From: CAZGUG01 sp964625335
GTDB lineage: Bacteria > Bacillota > Clostridia > Ch29
Length of the DNA stretch: 64,000 nucleotides
Direction: 5' to 3'
NCBI GenBank assembly: GCA_964625335.1
Contig: CAZVBE010000009.1
Span: forward strand, 14,315 to 78,314
In this document: piece after piece, positions 54,458 through 63,233 of the stretch
Position numbering within the stretch: position 1 is the stretch's first letter
Layout: each line of letters begins with the position of its first letter
The notes under the pieces: model-generated
What the model was told of the DNA's origin: nothing
Database searches by the model: none
What the model saw: the letters and a program-made list of their open reading frames with translations, nothing else
Position numbers and translations under genes: made by a program

Positions 54458-56002
54458 TTATCTGCCTACAAGGCCGGTCCTGTTTACCAGTGTCTCTATC
54501 ATCTCGTCCATGGCTGTTATTAGCCTTGCCGCCGCATTGTAGCTGTGCTGGAACTTTACCATATTCGCCATTTCCTCGTCTATCGATACTCCCGATGTGG
54601 ACATCCTCAGCCTTTCAGTCTGGTTTACCAGTACCTCCTGGTTGTCCCTCATCCTTATGGCTTCCTGCCCGTCCACCCCCAGCGTTGAAATCAAAGACTT
54701 GGTAAAATCCTCGGGAGTCCCATAGGCCGGAAATACGTTCTGATGCCGCAGCCCCGCCATCTCCAACCCCTTCGAGGCATCCCCCGGTATGGTATCATGG
54801 CTTGCCGCCACCGCTATGCAGTTAAGGTCGTTGAATATTTCCTTGGAGATTGTTATGTTCTTGGCGGTTATAAACGGGTCTATAGCCGTTCTTACACCCG
54901 ATCCGTCCTCGGTGTATGAATCCGCAGTTATATCGTTGGTAAAGAACAGTATCTGCTCTCCTCCCGGCTGGGTATAATCACCGCTTAACCCATAGGCAGA
55001 CGTATGTATATCGTTAATCGCAGCTGCAAACTCGCCGGCGAATTTGTTAAGCTCTCTCATATAAAAGGGTACGCCCTTATAGGTGCCTGGGGAGCCGTCG
55101 CTGTCTCTTATGTCGAGAAGTCCCCGGAGTTCTCCGCCCTTCGGGTTAAAGTCACCGCCGTCGTCCCATAAAATCTCGTAAAGCCCGCCGGCATCAACAT
55201 CGGGGTTTTTAACGTCTATCATCTCCCCGTTATATTCCTTTCCCCTTTCCGCCAGCACCAGCCGGTTGTAGCTGGTATGGTTCACAAGGAGCCTGCCTCC
55301 TATGCTTACACGGAAGTTTCCGTTTGTATCTTCAAAGGTTTTAACGTCAACCACTGAGGACAATCTGTCCACCAATAGTTCCCTTCTGTCCCTCAGGTCG
55401 TTTGCATTGGACCCGTCAAGCTCATACCGCATAATCTGACGGTTAAGCTCGCTTATCTGCTGTGCATATGAATTTATTTCCTTAACCTTAGTTTCAACAG
55501 CAAAGTTCGCATCGGTCTGTATTTTTTCAAACTGAGTGGCCATGTCGTTCAGGCTGTTTGTAAAAGCAATGGCTGTCTGACGCACCAGGGCTCTTACCGT
55601 AAGGTCCCCGGCCTTCTCCCCGTTGCTAAGCTCCTGCATGGCTGTGAATAACTTGTCTATTACTGTGTTTAACCCGGCGTCCGAAGGTTCGTTGAACACC
55701 ATTTCTATCTCTGTTAGCAGCTGGCTTTTGGCGCTCCATTCACCCAGCATCGAGCTCTCGCCCCAGAACTTCACATCCAAAAAACCGTTCCTTAAACGTT
55801 CAATCTGCTGAACCTCAACGCCGCTGCCCAGCATACCCCTGCCGCCCAGCACCTCCATAGGCCTTGTTGTTTCCAGAACCGCCCTCTGCCTTGAATAGCC
55901 TTCGGTGTTTACATTGGCGATATTGTGCCCGGTAACATCAAGTGCTCTCTGCTGCGCATAAAGGCCCTTTATTACAATGTTCAGCCCCGTAAAGGAACTC
56001 AT
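54458..56002 (-). CDS. flgK: Flagellar hook-associated protein FlgK
   Basis: 514 residues. SSFTGLNIVIKGLYAQQRAL, DVTGHNIANVNTEGYSRQRA (the flagellar basal-body rod/hook motif) at the N-terminus, and SGVSIDEEMANMVKFQHSYN at the C-terminus. ATG 56002 follows AGGAG; a GTG three codons earlier overlaps that site. Confidence 0.97.
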   Translation of the reverse strand: MSSFTGLNIVIKGLYAQQRALDVTGHNIANVNTEGYSRQRAVLETTRPMEVLGGRGMLGSGVEVQQIERLRNGFLDVKFWGESSMLGEWSAKSQLLTEIEMVFNEPSDAGLNTVIDKLFTAMQELSNGEKAGDLTVRALVRQTAIAFTNSLNDMATQFEKIQTDANFAVETKVKEINSYAQQISELNRQIMRYELDGSNANDLRDRRELLVDRLSSVVDVKTFEDTNGNFRVSIGGRLLVNHTSYNRLVLAERGKEYNGEMIDVKNPDVDAGGLYEILWDDGGDFNPKGGELRGLLDIRDSDGSPGTYKGVPFYMRELNKFAGEFAAAINDIHTSAYGLSGDYTQPGGEQILFFTNDITADSYTEDGSGVRTAIDPFITAKNITISKEIFNDLNCIAVAASHDTIPGDASKGLEMAGLRHQNVFPAYGTPEDFTKSLISTLGVDGQEAIRMRDNQEVLVNQTERLRMSTSGVSIDEEMANMVKFQHSYNAAARLITAMDEMIETLVNRTGLVGR

Positions 56003-56017
56003 GCCAATCACTCCTGC

Positions 56018-56515
56018 CTACACTTTTTTATCAAAAAAGCTTGCTCCCCCGCCCTTACCCTTTTTATCCTTTTTATCGTTGTAAGTCAACTCGGAGGAAG
56101 TGCCCGAAATAAGGTTTATAGAAAAATCTATATATTCCAGAGACTTCTCTATAAGATGGCTGTTGAGGTCGTTCACTTCCTTAAGCTCCTTAAGGGTTAA
56201 AGCTATCTCATCCCTGTAATTGGTAAATCTGTCCCTCAGCTCTTCCCCTGTTTTCTCAATAACCAACGTAAAGTTAAGCTGCTCGGGTTGTATATCCAAG
56301 TTCCCGGCCAATTCATTCACAATCTCTTCCCTTTGCTGCTCAAGGCGGCCTGCGTTCATCACCATCTTGTGTTCAACCCCGGTCAACTGTTCCAGGGTCG
56401 CAACCTTTCCTTCCACAATGGTATCCGTCTTATGCCTTGACAGATCCAGGATATCCCTGTAGAGCCTGCCTTCCTCCTCAAGAATATCTATCAATTTTTC
56501 CCACAAAGCTTCCAT
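56018..56515 (-). CDS. flgN: Flagellar chaperone FlgN
   Basis: ~165 residues, helical (DILEEEGRLYRDILDLSRHK, ELKEVNDLNSHLIEKSLEYI). It ends in GGGASFFDKKV, a basic glycine-rich tail. Start ambiguous: ATG 56515 (GAGGG two nt before) or ATG 56524. Chaperone for FlgK/FlgL. Lies 15 nt upstream of flgK and 28 nt after flgM. Confidence 0.9.
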   Translation of the reverse strand: MEALWEKLIDILEEEGRLYRDILDLSRHKTDTIVEGKVATLEQLTGVEHKMVMNAGRLEQQREEIVNELAGNLDIQPEQLNFTLVIEKTGEELRDRFTNYRDEIALTLKELKEVNDLNSHLIEKSLEYIDFSINLISGTSSELTYNDKKDKKGKGGGASFFDKKV

Positions 56516-56543
56516 ATCCCTCATCCCCAAAGAATTTAATTGT

Positions 56544-56846
56544 TTAAACCTTTTTGTCAAAAAACAGGCTGTCTATTATCCTTTCCGCAACCTCTTCTGC
56601 GTTTACATTGTACTCCCCGGCAGTTATCTTTGCTTTAAGCTGCTTTACCTTGTCCTGTCTGACATCGGTTGTCTCGTTTAATGCCCTTAGTGCAACCTGG
56701 AAATCCCGGGCCTCTGCGGACAGCTCAATTTTATCCACTCCTGATGTCCCCTTAACAACGGAAGTCTTTTCTGTCCGGGCAGGCTGTGCCCCCTGCTTCT
56801 TATAGATCCCGAGTATCTTTTCCAGGCCGCCGCCATTAATTTTCAT
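56544..56846 (-). CDS. flgM: Anti-sigma-28 factor FlgM
   Basis: 100 residues. KGTSGVDKIELSAEARDFQV and C-terminal AGEYNVNAEEVAERIIDSLF are the FlgM domain that binds SigD. First gene of flgM-flgN-flgK-flgL..., with its own SigD-like promoter 34 nt upstream, a standard feedback arrangement. Ends SLFFDKKV. Confidence 0.95.
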   Translation of the reverse strand: MKINGGGLEKILGIYKKQGAQPARTEKTSVVKGTSGVDKIELSAEARDFQVALRALNETTDVRQDKVKQLKAKITAGEYNVNAEEVAERIIDSLFFDKKV

Positions 56847-56880
56847 AGCACATCACCCCATTTCCACTACTTCATAGAAT

Positions 56881-56907
56881 ATATCGTCAATATTTCCTGA
56901 TAGATTA
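56881..56907 (-). promoter_or_regulatory. SigD-like promoter of flgM operon
   Basis: Minus strand TAAT (56904-56907), 15-nt spacer, GACGATAT (56881-56888); one mismatch in each element from TAAA-N15-GCCGATAT. The -35 overlaps the yvyF stop. Confidence 0.55.
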
Positions 56908-57312
56908 ATATTTTTTTCTCCTGTATGCCGTATACATCTGGTTCTTTTCACGGCTGCTCTGTATGTCCGGTCTCGTTAGTCCCCTCTTAAACTGGCTTTC
57001 CATGGAATACGCACATTCTTTGCAATACCTGCCGGTGGTTATGGGCCTTCCACACCTTTCGCATCCGAGTACCATATTGGGATTATCACTGCCTAATTCC
57101 AGTTTGCCTTCCCGGAGAAACTGCAGTATTTTTTCAACAGGAACGTCAAGGGCCTCGGATACTTCAACGGTGTTGCACCTCTGATGCTTTTCAATATATT
57201 CCTTCACCAACCTGTAAGTCTCCTCATCCTGCCCGACACAGGCACTGCATATTGAAACCCCGTTGTATACGAATAATTTTCCGCACCTTTTGCAATTACG
57301 AAAATCTCCCAT
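56905..57312 (-). CDS. yvyF: YvyF-family (TIGR03826) flagellar operon protein
   Basis: 135 residues. An N-terminal zinc-finger CKRCGKLF...CSAC and a second CERCGRPI...CKEC (residues ~85-105) bracket a winged-helix-like segment (VSEALDVPVEKILQFLREGK). Between comFC and flgM as in B. subtilis. Start ATG 57312 after GAGGAGG. Proposed as a flagellar/motility regulator; role uncertain. Confidence 0.9.
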   Translation of the reverse strand: MGDFRNCKRCGKLFVYNGVSICSACVGQDEETYRLVKEYIEKHQRCNTVEVSEALDVPVEKILQFLREGKLELGSDNPNMVLGCERCGRPITTGRYCKECAYSMESQFKRGLTRPDIQSSREKNQMYTAYRRKKY

Positions 57313-57328
57313 CCATATTCCTCCTCTT

Positions 57329-58063
57329 TTATATATCTCTGCCGGAGGACAGCGTAAATACATACACTTTATCTGCCCCTTTTTCCTTTAATGCTTTTGA
57401 GCACTGATTGACAGTCGTACCTGTAGTATATATATCGTCAATCAGAAGGATATTCTTAAGAGCCAATTCCTGTTTGTTTTTAAGTTCAAAGGCGCCCTCC
57501 AAGGCCTTGGCCCTTTGAATCCGCGTTAAACCGCTGAGGGGAGGAGTGTTTTTTTGCCGCACCAAAATATCCATCACAGCCTTTCCCTTTAGCTCCCGGG
57601 CAATGGTTTTGGCCAGCAGACGGGACTGGTTATATCCTCTGAGCCTTTGCTTCCCCGGGTGCAGCGGTACCGGTACTATAATATCAACGACCCTGTCCAG
57701 CCCTATTTCTCTTATCCTGTCCGCCATCATCCTTCCGAAGGGGCGGGCAAGGCAGGACCTTCCGGTATATTTGAAAAAATATATGCTTTCCTTTGCCCTG
57801 TCATCGTATACGCAAAGGGAATAGGCCCTGTCAAAAAAATGGGAAAAACTGCGGCAGTCGCTGCACAGACCGCCGCCTGCAAGGTACTTGCCGCAGTTTT
57901 TGCAGCTGCGGCTTCCTATAAAAGTAATGCTCTGGCTGCAGCTTTGGCATACCCCGTACCTGTGCTGCCCGCGGATTTTCCCGCCGCACAGGTAGCAGTT
58001 TATGCCCTCGGGATAAAGGAGGTCTAAAAAGCCCTCCCAAATGTCCTTCAGCAGAACCTTCAT
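57329..58063 (-). CDS. comFC: ComFC-type amidophosphoribosyltransferase-like competence protein
   Basis: 244 residues. N-terminal zinc-ribbon CYLCGGKI...CQSC and CKNCGKYL...CSDC, followed by a phosphoribosyltransferase domain with loop NILLIDDIYTTGTTVNQCSK. The comFA helicase and comFB are absent from the window; recD2 follows instead. Linked to DNA uptake in competent bacteria. Confidence 0.92.
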   Translation of the reverse strand: MKVLLKDIWEGFLDLLYPEGINCYLCGGKIRGQHRYGVCQSCSQSITFIGSRSCKNCGKYLAGGGLCSDCRSFSHFFDRAYSLCVYDDRAKESIYFFKYTGRSCLARPFGRMMADRIREIGLDRVVDIIVPVPLHPGKQRLRGYNQSRLLAKTIARELKGKAVMDILVRQKNTPPLSGLTRIQRAKALEGAFELKNKQELALKNILLIDDIYTTGTTVNQCSKALKEKGADKVYVFTLSSGRDI

Positions 58064-58078
58064 TCCGCCATCCCCCTC

Positions 58079-60292
58079 CTACAGCCCCGAAAGTATCTCC
58101 CTCATCCTCCTGTCAAGGGCCGAATACCTTTTGGTTATCCTATTGTTATCCACCATTCTGCGCAGGTACTTTTCCCCGCCCACCAGTATCACCAGCTGTC
58201 TTGCCCTGCTCACTGCCGTGTATAGCAAATTCCTGGTAACCAGCATAGGCGGGCCCCAGAACACCGGCATCACCATTACCGGGAATTCACTGCCCTGGCT
58301 CTTATGAACGGTAACAGCATAGGCCGGTTCCAGTTCATCCAGCTGGTTGAACCGGTAGCACACCCTTCTGTCATCGTCAAATACGACCACCAGTTCCTGT
58401 TCCTCTTCATCAATGCTCTCAATTATGCCAAGGTCACCGTTAAACACCCCTTCCCCTTCGGCCGCGGTTCCATCGGTGGCCTCCCACTTGAGGGTGTAAT
58501 TGTTCTTAACCTGCATAATCCTGTCCCCCACCCGCAGCAGGGTATTTCCCGATTCCCTTTCTCCCTTGCCAGGAGCGGGAGGGTTGAGGCTCTCCCTTAT
58601 CCTTACGTTAAGGTTGTCCACACCTATAGCACCCTTTCTCATCGGGGAAAGGACCTGAATGTCGGTCATCGGGTTATACCCGTTATACCGGGGCAAACGG
58701 TTTTTACACAAATCTATTATGGTATCAACCGCCTGCTGCATGTCCCTTGTCTCAATGAAAAAGAAGTCTCCGTCCCTGGAGTTGGCAACCGGATACTTTC
58801 CCTCATTAATCCTGTGGGCGTTTACCACTATGGAGCTTTCGCTCCCCTGTCGGAATATTTTCTTAAGCCTTACCACCCTTACTACACCGCTGCATATTAT
58901 ATCCTTAAGCACATTGCCCGGTCCCACCGACGGGAGCTGGTCCACATCCCCAACCATGACCAGCCGGGTCCCAGGCTCCACCGCCTTAAGCAGATTATGC
59001 ATAAGCAGTATGTCAACCATTGAAACTTCGTCTATTATAAGCAGATTACAGTCCAGGGGATTGTCCTCATTCCTGCCGAAACCCGACCCATGTCCGTTTT
59101 CCTGATACGAAAACTCAAGCATCCGGTGGATGGTACTCGCTTGTCTGCCACAGGCCTGGGCCATACGTTTTGCCGCCCGGCCGGTGGGGGCCGCCAGCGC
59201 AATTTTGAGACCCTTCCCTTCAAACAAATCAATTACAGCCTTAATGATTGTAGTCTTGCCGGTACCCGGCCCCCCGGTGACCACTACTACTCCGTTATTT
59301 ACAGACTGGGCCACCGCTTCCTTCTGGGCCTCATCCAGTACAATTCCATGCTTTGTCTCATATCCGGCAATTTCGCCTTCAAAATCCATTTCAAAGGTAC
59401 CATAGTCCATCAAAGACAGCCCGGCAAGCTTGGCCGCCACCGAGGTCTCGGCATAATAAAAGGGCATATAGTATACAACCTGGTCATCGGCCCCCTGCTC
59501 AAGCTTCACCTGTCCTGAAATGGCCAGCGAGGCTATTGCATCCTCCACCTGCGACTGTTCCACACCCAAAAGCTCTGCTGCCCGCCCTGCCAGCAGAGCT
59601 TTTGGCGCATATACATGCCCGGCGCCGGCAAATTCAGTAAGCACAAATTTAGTCCCGGCAATAACCCTTCCGGTTGAATTGTGCTCCATACCCATGCTCA
59701 TTGCAATCCTGTCCGCCCTTTTAAAGCCTATTCCCTCTACGTCATCCACCAGCCTGTACGGATTTTGCCTGATAAGCTTTATTGTTTCTTCCCTGTATTT
59801 TTTATATATTTTCAGTGCGAAGGCTGTGCTGATATCATAGGTCTGCAGGAACATCAACACCTCGCGGAGGCCCCTTTGTTCTTCAAAGGCTTCGGCTATT
59901 CTCTGCGCCTTTTTCTCCCCTATGCCCTCCACCCGGGTAAGCTGCCCGGGATTATACTGGATGATATCCAGGCTGTCTTTGCCCAGAACATCCACTATCT
60001 TTTTCGCCGTTTTTGGCCCGATACCGGGTATCAGGCCTGAAGCCAGGTATTTTTCAATACCCTCCAGGGTTGACGGGGTTATGCTGGAATAATCGGAAAC
60101 CTGTACCTGTTCCCCGTAAACCGGATGGTATATCCATTCCCCTCTTATTTTCAGGTTTTCACCTTCCCTTGCAAGGGGCAGAAAGCCTACCAGGGTTATT
60201 CTGTCGCCTTCGCAGTCAAATCTTATAATGGAATACCCGTTTTCCTCATTTCTGAATACTATACCCGCTACAGTGCCCTCCAACTCAAGCAT
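58079..60292 (-). CDS. recD2: RecD2-type ATP-dependent DNA helicase
   Basis: 737 residues, a stand-alone 5'-3' SF1B helicase. N-terminal OB/HhH region (EKYLASGLIPGIGPKTAKKI), then Walker A TGGPGTGKTTIIKAV, DEVSMVD (Walker B), and late motifs LSPMRKGAIGVDNLN and TVHKSQGSEFP. Acts in repair/replication; 16 nt upstream of comFC on the same strand, which may tie it to uptake of single-stranded DNA. Confidence 0.95.
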   Translation of the reverse strand: MLELEGTVAGIVFRNEENGYSIIRFDCEGDRITLVGFLPLAREGENLKIRGEWIYHPVYGEQVQVSDYSSITPSTLEGIEKYLASGLIPGIGPKTAKKIVDVLGKDSLDIIQYNPGQLTRVEGIGEKKAQRIAEAFEEQRGLREVLMFLQTYDISTAFALKIYKKYREETIKLIRQNPYRLVDDVEGIGFKRADRIAMSMGMEHNSTGRVIAGTKFVLTEFAGAGHVYAPKALLAGRAAELLGVEQSQVEDAIASLAISGQVKLEQGADDQVVYYMPFYYAETSVAAKLAGLSLMDYGTFEMDFEGEIAGYETKHGIVLDEAQKEAVAQSVNNGVVVVTGGPGTGKTTIIKAVIDLFEGKGLKIALAAPTGRAAKRMAQACGRQASTIHRMLEFSYQENGHGSGFGRNEDNPLDCNLLIIDEVSMVDILLMHNLLKAVEPGTRLVMVGDVDQLPSVGPGNVLKDIICSGVVRVVRLKKIFRQGSESSIVVNAHRINEGKYPVANSRDGDFFFIETRDMQQAVDTIIDLCKNRLPRYNGYNPMTDIQVLSPMRKGAIGVDNLNVRIRESLNPPAPGKGERESGNTLLRVGDRIMQVKNNYTLKWEATDGTAAEGEGVFNGDLGIIESIDEEEQELVVVFDDDRRVCYRFNQLDELEPAYAVTVHKSQGSEFPVMVMPVFWGPPMLVTRNLLYTAVSRARQLVILVGGEKYLRRMVDNNRITKRYSALDRRMREILSGL

Positions 60293-60331
60293 ATACTTTA
60301 CCTCCCGACGCTTTGCTACATCAAGATTATA

Positions 60332-60907
60332 TCACAGTTTTTCCCTTAATTCCCTTATTTCCTTAAGCAGCATTGCTATGTCCGACTTGGTGGCCGGATA
60401 GTTCAGGTAATCCACAGCATTGTTTGTGTTTAGCTCTGAAGCCCCGTTTATCCTCTGGTATAAAAAATGGCAGTTCCTTAAATGCTGGTTGACGTTTTTG
60501 ATACTGTGCATACATTTTAAAGCTCTGCCATCCTTAAGTATTACCAGTGAATGCGTCCTCCCGGCCTCGGTTACATCCCTGACAGCCAAATAGTTAATAT
60601 AGCCCCTGCAGGAATCGTTCTTTGAAATGACTTCCCTCATTTTTAACGGCATCAATATTGTATCTGGATTGATAGGCAGGGGAACAGCCCGTCTGCAGCC
60701 CAGTATTTCAGCATATTTCTTCCTTGAAGCCCCAAGGTCGACAGCATATTCTCTGGCGGTATTCTTAAGAACCGTTTTTATTGTCCGGGGAATTACTACC
60801 GGTTCTTCGTCAAGGTATATCACCTCTGTGACATTACCCATACTGCTGTGGTAACAGGGAACAAGGGCAGCCATTGCCTTTTGTGCAGGAATGTCCAATT
60901 TGCCCAA
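60332..60907 (-). CDS. ComK-family transcriptional regulator
   Basis: 191 residues with TTG start 8 nt after AAAGGAGG. The core YAVDLGASRKKYAEILGCRR, PLPINPDTILMPLKM and the DGRALKCMHSIKNVNQHLRN end align by eye with ComK of Bacillus (EGRKKAT..., then N-x-Q-T-like ...FQNQYHRT). ComK is the competence master regulator in Bacillus. Next to recD2 and comFC, which supports competence. The match is moderate, so the call is tentative as to function. Confidence 0.7.
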   Translation of the reverse strand: MGKLDIPAQKAMAALVPCYHSSMGNVTEVIYLDEEPVVIPRTIKTVLKNTAREYAVDLGASRKKYAEILGCRRAVPLPINPDTILMPLKMREVISKNDSCRGYINYLAVRDVTEAGRTHSLVILKDGRALKCMHSIKNVNQHLRNCHFLYQRINGASELNTNNAVDYLNYPATKSDIAMLLKEIRELREKL

Positions 60908-61025
60908 TCCACCAGCCTCCTTTACACGCATCGTATGATGACCTGCAGGACCCCGCCGATGCATGTTAGACTTTATCCTTTGTCAAAACATTATAAGCGC
61001 TGTTTTGGCGTTTGGTGATAACCGG

Positions 61026-61062
61026 GCTTCAAGGGACGGGGACACACCGCAGTATGTCCCCG
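61026..61062. repeat. GGGGACACACC / TATGTCCCC repeat copy
   Basis: GGGGACACACC-GCAG-TATGTCCCCGATTGACAG, a further copy of the repeat cluster at 27365-27585. No gene in 60965-61139. Confidence 0.7.
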
Positions 61063-61139
61063 ATTGACAGTTCTATGGGTCTGCGGGTTTGCACAGGTAA
61101 TAATGCGACATGGCACGTCTTTCTTATACCGCATTTTCC

Positions 61140-61361
61140 CTATCCTTCTATCGGTATTTCAGTTATTTCTGTCGCCACAATCCTGGCGCCGGTTATTGCA
61201 ACCAAATCCCCGCCGCCGGTAGTAAATATCCCACGGCCCAGTATAGCGTTCATGGCAGATTGTACTTCCTGCTGGGTAACGTCCTCCCGGACATTATCCA
61301 CCGAAACAGTCGACCTTCTTCCGGCTGCATTGGAGAATACCATTTCCAGCCTTCTGGCCAT
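61140..61361 (-). CDS. DUF2922 protein
   Basis: 73 residues. RRLEMVFSNAAGRRSTVSVD and VQSAMNAILGRGIFTTGGGD followed by ARIVATEITEI fit DUF2922, a small Firmicute-only protein often paired with DUF1659 as here. Function unknown. Confidence 0.8.
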   Translation of the reverse strand: MARRLEMVFSNAAGRRSTVSVDNVREDVTQQEVQSAMNAILGRGIFTTGGGDLVAITGARIVATEITEIPIEG

Positions 61362-61414
61362 TTCGTCACCTCCCTTCCGTAATATCGGGTTGTCTGGATG
61401 CTTTCCACAATGTC

Positions 61415-61639
61415 CTAGACGTTAACCAGTTCTGCCTCACTTATCCTGCTGACGGATACCAGTGAATAGTCCTGCAGTCCCGACAGTACCACCGCAATAT
61501 CATAGACATCCTGGTCGTCGGCTTCGGGCTTAACCCCCGAATAGGTCCTTGTGGAATACCTTGGGTTCCCTTGTTCGTCCTGCCCAACTTCAAACCTGAG
61601 CCTTAATCTGGAATCCACCTGCTGTACCTGTAATGGCAT
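61415..61639 (-). CDS. DUF1659 protein
   Basis: 74 residues. RLRLRFEVGQDEQGNPRYST and DVYDIAVVLSGLQDYSLVSV fit DUF1659. 53 nt upstream of the DUF2922 gene; the pair is conserved in spore formers. Start ATG 61639 after GGTGGTGAG. Confidence 0.8.
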   Translation of the reverse strand: MPLQVQQVDSRLRLRFEVGQDEQGNPRYSTRTYSGVKPEADDQDVYDIAVVLSGLQDYSLVSVSRISEAELVNV

Positions 61640-61752
61640 ATTCTCACCACCTTTCAATGTAATTCTAACCGGTGTACATAATATGGGTAAAACTACCTTC
61701 AGTTCCTCTAGGGTTGAAACCGGCTTTCAACAAAGTCCCTATAACTAAAAAT

Positions 61753-61792
61753 AACACCGGATTATGCCCGTAACGGCTAATAACCCGGTGTT
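61753..61792 (-). terminator. metK terminator
   Basis: AACACCGG ... CCGGTGTT with a small inner hairpin (AGCC / GGCT-like), and ATTTTTAG on the minus-strand side, 25 nt past the metK stop. Confidence 0.75.
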
Positions 61793-61816
61793 AAAAAATC
61801 TATTCCTTATGTTTAA

Positions 61817-63007
61817 TTATATTCGTAAAGCCTGGCTTTTTAATGCCTGCACCTTGTCCAGCCGCTCCCAGGAAAGGTCTATGTCTGTCCTGCCAAAATG
61901 CCCGTAAGCCGCCACCTGTCTGTAGACCGGTCTCCTCAAATCAAGGTCCCTTATTATCGCTGCCGGACGCAGGTCAAAATTCGCGTTGATAAGCTTTATT
62001 ATGTCATCCTCCGCAATCTTGGATGTACCAAAGGTGTCCGCCATTATGGATACCGGCTTTGCTACGCCTATTGCATAGGCCAGCTGTACTTCGCACTTTT
62101 CGGCAAGCCCCGCAGCTACTATGTTTTTGGCCACGTATCTGGCTGCATAGGAAGCGGAACGGTCAACCTTGGTTGGATCCTTACCCGAAAAGGCCCCGCC
62201 GCCATGGCGGGCATAACCGCCATAGGTATCCACTATTATCTTTCTGCCCGTCAACCCCGAATCCCCCTGGGGACCTCCTACCACAAACCTGCCCGTCGGG
62301 TTTATATAATACCTGGTGTTTTTATCCAGCAATTCCTCCGGAACAACCTTTTTTATGACATGCTCTGTCAAACCATCCCTTATTGTCTGTCCGTCGGCCT
62401 TGGGGTGATGCTGGGTGGAAATAACTATTGTATCAACCCGTACCGGCTTGTCCCCTTCATATTCGACGGTTACCTGGGACTTGCCGTCCGGCCTGATATA
62501 GGGCAGTAACTTGGATTTTCTTACCTCAGCCAGCCTTCTGGTTAAGCCGTGGGCCAAATATATGGGAAGCGGCATATATGTGTCGGTTTCGTTACAGGCA
62601 AATCCGAACATCATACCCTGGTCCCCTGCGCCCGTTGTATCTATATGGTTGCCGGTATCGCCCTGCTTTGCCTCAAGGGCCTTGTCAACACCCAAAGCTA
62701 TATCGGGAGACTGCTCATCTATTGATGTCATCACTGCGCATGTATCACCGTCAAATCCGTACTTGGCCCTTGTATACCCAATCTCTTTAACGGTCTGCCT
62801 GACAATGCTGGGTATATCCACATAACACTCGGTACTAATCTCCCCCATAACCATAACAAGGCCGGTGGTCACCGCGGTTTCACAGGCGACCCTTGCATAG
62901 GGATCCTTGGTTAGTATTGCATCCAGCACAGCATCTGATATTTGGTCGCATATCTTGTCCGGATGTCCCTCGGTAACCGATTCCGAAGTAAACAGCTTTC
63001 TGGCCAT
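61817..63007 (-). CDS. metK: S-adenosylmethionine synthetase
   Basis: Makes SAM from methionine and ATP. 396 residues. TEGHPDKICDQISDAVLDAI at the N-terminus, GAGDQGMMFGFACNET and GGGAFSGKDPTKVDRS are the family motifs. AAGGAGG precedes the ATG. A SAM-I riboswitch with its terminator lies directly upstream. Confidence 0.98.
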   Translation of the reverse strand: MARKLFTSESVTEGHPDKICDQISDAVLDAILTKDPYARVACETAVTTGLVMVMGEISTECYVDIPSIVRQTVKEIGYTRAKYGFDGDTCAVMTSIDEQSPDIALGVDKALEAKQGDTGNHIDTTGAGDQGMMFGFACNETDTYMPLPIYLAHGLTRRLAEVRKSKLLPYIRPDGKSQVTVEYEGDKPVRVDTIVISTQHHPKADGQTIRDGLTEHVIKKVVPEELLDKNTRYYINPTGRFVVGGPQGDSGLTGRKIIVDTYGGYARHGGGAFSGKDPTKVDRSASYAARYVAKNIVAAGLAEKCEVQLAYAIGVAKPVSIMADTFGTSKIAEDDIIKLINANFDLRPAAIIRDLDLRRPVYRQVAAYGHFGRTDIDLSWERLDKVQALKSQALRI

Positions 63008-63035
63008 TATTGTACCCTCCTTAGTGCTGTAAAAT

Positions 63036-63063
63036 AAAAAGCCCCCTTATGTATAAGGAGGTT
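63036..63063 (-). terminator. SAM riboswitch terminator
   Basis: Minus strand CCTCCTTATAC-ATAAGGGGGC followed by TTTTTATTTT. The competing pairing AAGGTGG / CCTCCTT gives the antiterminator. Confidence 0.85.
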
Positions 63064-63073
63064 ATTATACCAC

Positions 63074-63177
63074 CTTATCTTACAGAATATAAAATCCTGT
63101 GGGAATTGGCACCATAGCTCAAATACGCCGGTTGCCGGGTTTCATAGGGCCCTTGTCCCTCCACCTCTCTTGATAAG
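63074..63177 (-). promoter_or_regulatory. SAM-I (S-box) riboswitch
   Basis: Minus strand CTTATCAAGAGAGGTGGAGG, then GGGCCCTATGAAACCCGGCA, GGTGCCAATTCC and GATAAG close P1. All S-box core elements (kink-turn GA pairs, P3 GAAACCCGGCAACC) are in order. SAM binding terminates metK mRNA. Confidence 0.96.
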
Positions 63178-63233
63178 GTTATCTATTAAATTTTCCAATT
63201 ACAAATACTATCACAGCATTACCCATATGTCAA

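Noticed and set aside
63008..63073. Small ORF in the metK leader
   Set aside because: The sequence is fully explained by the SAM-I riboswitch terminator/antiterminator.
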